Below are positions 12,055 to 12,759 of a DNA stretch of 12,759 nucleotides, in pieces (within the stretch, counting starts at the first letter, position 1; every line of letters begins with the position of its first letter). The notes below the pieces were generated by a model. It was not told where the DNA came from. It worked only from the letters and a program-made list of their open reading frames with translations, and did not search any database. This DNA comes from Actinomycetota bacterium (GTDB lineage: Bacteria > Actinomycetota > Acidimicrobiia > Acidimicrobiales > Ilumatobacteraceae). Where the stretch lies: assembly GCA_005793785.1 (NCBI GenBank), contig SXPW01000021.1:1-12759 (forward strand), given 5' to 3'. A program made the position numbers and the translations under genes.

Positions 12055-12759
12055 GCATGCACGGCTGGACGCCGAGCCGACCACGGTGCCGCGGATTCGA
12101 GTTGTGCAGCGAGTCGGATGAGTACGTCCTCGCGATACGGGGCGCCGACGAATTGAACTCCCATGGGTAATCCATCCGTTGACGTGTGCAACGGAAGACT
12201 GATGGCCGGCTGACCGGTCATATTGAACTGCGCCGTGTACTGCATGATCTCGCGGATTCGGTCGGTGGAGTCGTCTCCGGACAACGCACCGATCTTTGGT
12301 GGCGGTCCGGCAAGCGTCGGAGTGACGAGAACGTCGAAGCCCTGCTTGCCGTCCCGCGGCATCCACCACGACACCACTTCGCGTGTCCACGTCTGAACCC
12401 ACGTCACGGCGCTCAGGTACGTGACCACGTTGGTTGCGTTGCCGAACTGTGCCATGAGATGGTTGCCCGGTTCGATGTCGTCGGTGGTCAGGCTCACTCC
12501 GAATTGCTTCTCGAGTGCGGCGACGTCGTTGGCGATATGGGCGATGACGATTGCCAAGAACATGTCACTGAAGGCTGCGTCGTCGAGCGCGGACGGATGT
12601 GCAACCTCCACGTGATGACCAAGCGATTCAAGGAGCCGCCCCGCGACTACGACGGATTCGCGGGCCTCCGGATGGTCCATGCCACCGGGCAGTAGTGCTC
12701 CCGAGAGCAGTCCGATGCGCAACCTTCCGGTGTCCGCTCCCACCTCGCTTGCATACGGA
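12051..12759 (-). CDS. Amidase-signature family protein, C-terminal part (5' truncated by window edge)
   Basis: The frame is open to the right edge and gives about 235 residues ending in TGA. It matches the C-terminal half of amidase-signature enzymes (GatA/AmiE-like amide hydrolases): EVGADTGRLRIGLL after the catalytic core, a helical stretch with an ARESVVVAGRLLESLGH segment, DVLVTPTLAGPPP, TAQFNMTGQPAISLPLH, and DGLPMGVQFVGAPYREDVLIRLAAQLE near the end. These are typical of aryl- or fatty-amide-type amidases rather than true GatA, but the Ser-Ser-Lys catalytic triad lies off the window, so activity cannot be judged. A GTG at 12743 is not a credible start because conserved residues precede it. 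The stop overlaps the GT2 start by 4 bases, so both are on one transcript. Any link to carotenoid tailoring is unproven. Confidence 0.88.
   Translation of the reverse strand, partial: PYASEVGADTGRLRIGLLSGALLPGGMDHPEARESVVVAGRLLESLGHHVEVAHPSALDDAAFSDMFLAIVIAHIANDVAALEKQFGVSLTTDDIEPGNHLMAQFGNATNVVTYLSAVTWVQTWTREVVSWWMPRDGKQGFDVLVTPTLAGPPPKIGALSGDDSTDRIREIMQYTAQFNMTGQPAISLPLHTSTDGLPMGVQFVGAPYREDVLIRLAAQLESAAPWSARRPAVHA

Noticed and set aside
11236..12156. 306-codon + frame opposite the GT2 and amidase genes
   Set aside because: It crosses two well-supported genes and is antisense to the conserved GT2 motifs; its sequence is Arg/His/Pro-rich without a domain.

Overview
The window looks like chromosomal DNA of a high-G+C actinobacterium. 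Codon use, an actinobacterial-type Lnt and the gene set suggest the class Acidimicrobiia (Ilumatobacter-like), but this is an inference by eye without a search. Coding density is extreme. Fourteen genes leave only about 105 bases uncovered, in five gaps of 25, 8, 13, 54 and 5 bases. No stretch over 300 bases lacks a gene, and I see no tRNA, rRNA, CRISPR, IS element or convincing terminator.

Left part (1-4566): the 3' end of galT (+) meets lgt (-) tail to tail. lgt is divergent from a + strand operon made of an M48 membrane metalloprotease, lnt and an aldose-1-epimerase-like gene, joined by 4-base stop/start overlaps. lgt and lnt are the first and last enzymes of lipoprotein lipidation. The predicted Lnt has Ser where the family has its catalytic Cys.

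Middle part (4592-8329): a GT4 glycosyltransferase is followed after 8 bases by a long ORF that fuses a SAM methyltransferase to an alpha/alpha-toroid ('prenyltransferase-like') domain. A second, class-24-type SAM methyltransferase converges on it from the other strand. They look like parts of one uncharacterised glycan or natural-product pathway.

Right part (8384-12759): tesB and crtZ (+), a crtA-like monooxygenase (-), a strongly altered PlsY-like membrane acyltransferase (+), and a CrtQ/HpnI-like membrane GT2 (-) behind an amidase whose N-terminus lies off the window. A carotenoid hydroxylase, a CrtA-type oxygenase, a membrane glycosyltransferase and an acyltransferase-fold protein side by side suggest tailoring of a carotenoid, possibly to an acylated glycoside. 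This is the most interesting hypothesis in the window.

Gene ends overlap repeatedly: three tail-to-tail overlaps of 53-76 bases and two head-to-head CATG start overlaps. Several genes without a Shine-Dalgarno sequence have a TAnnnT hexamer 7-8 bases before a start codon, which suggests leaderless transcripts.
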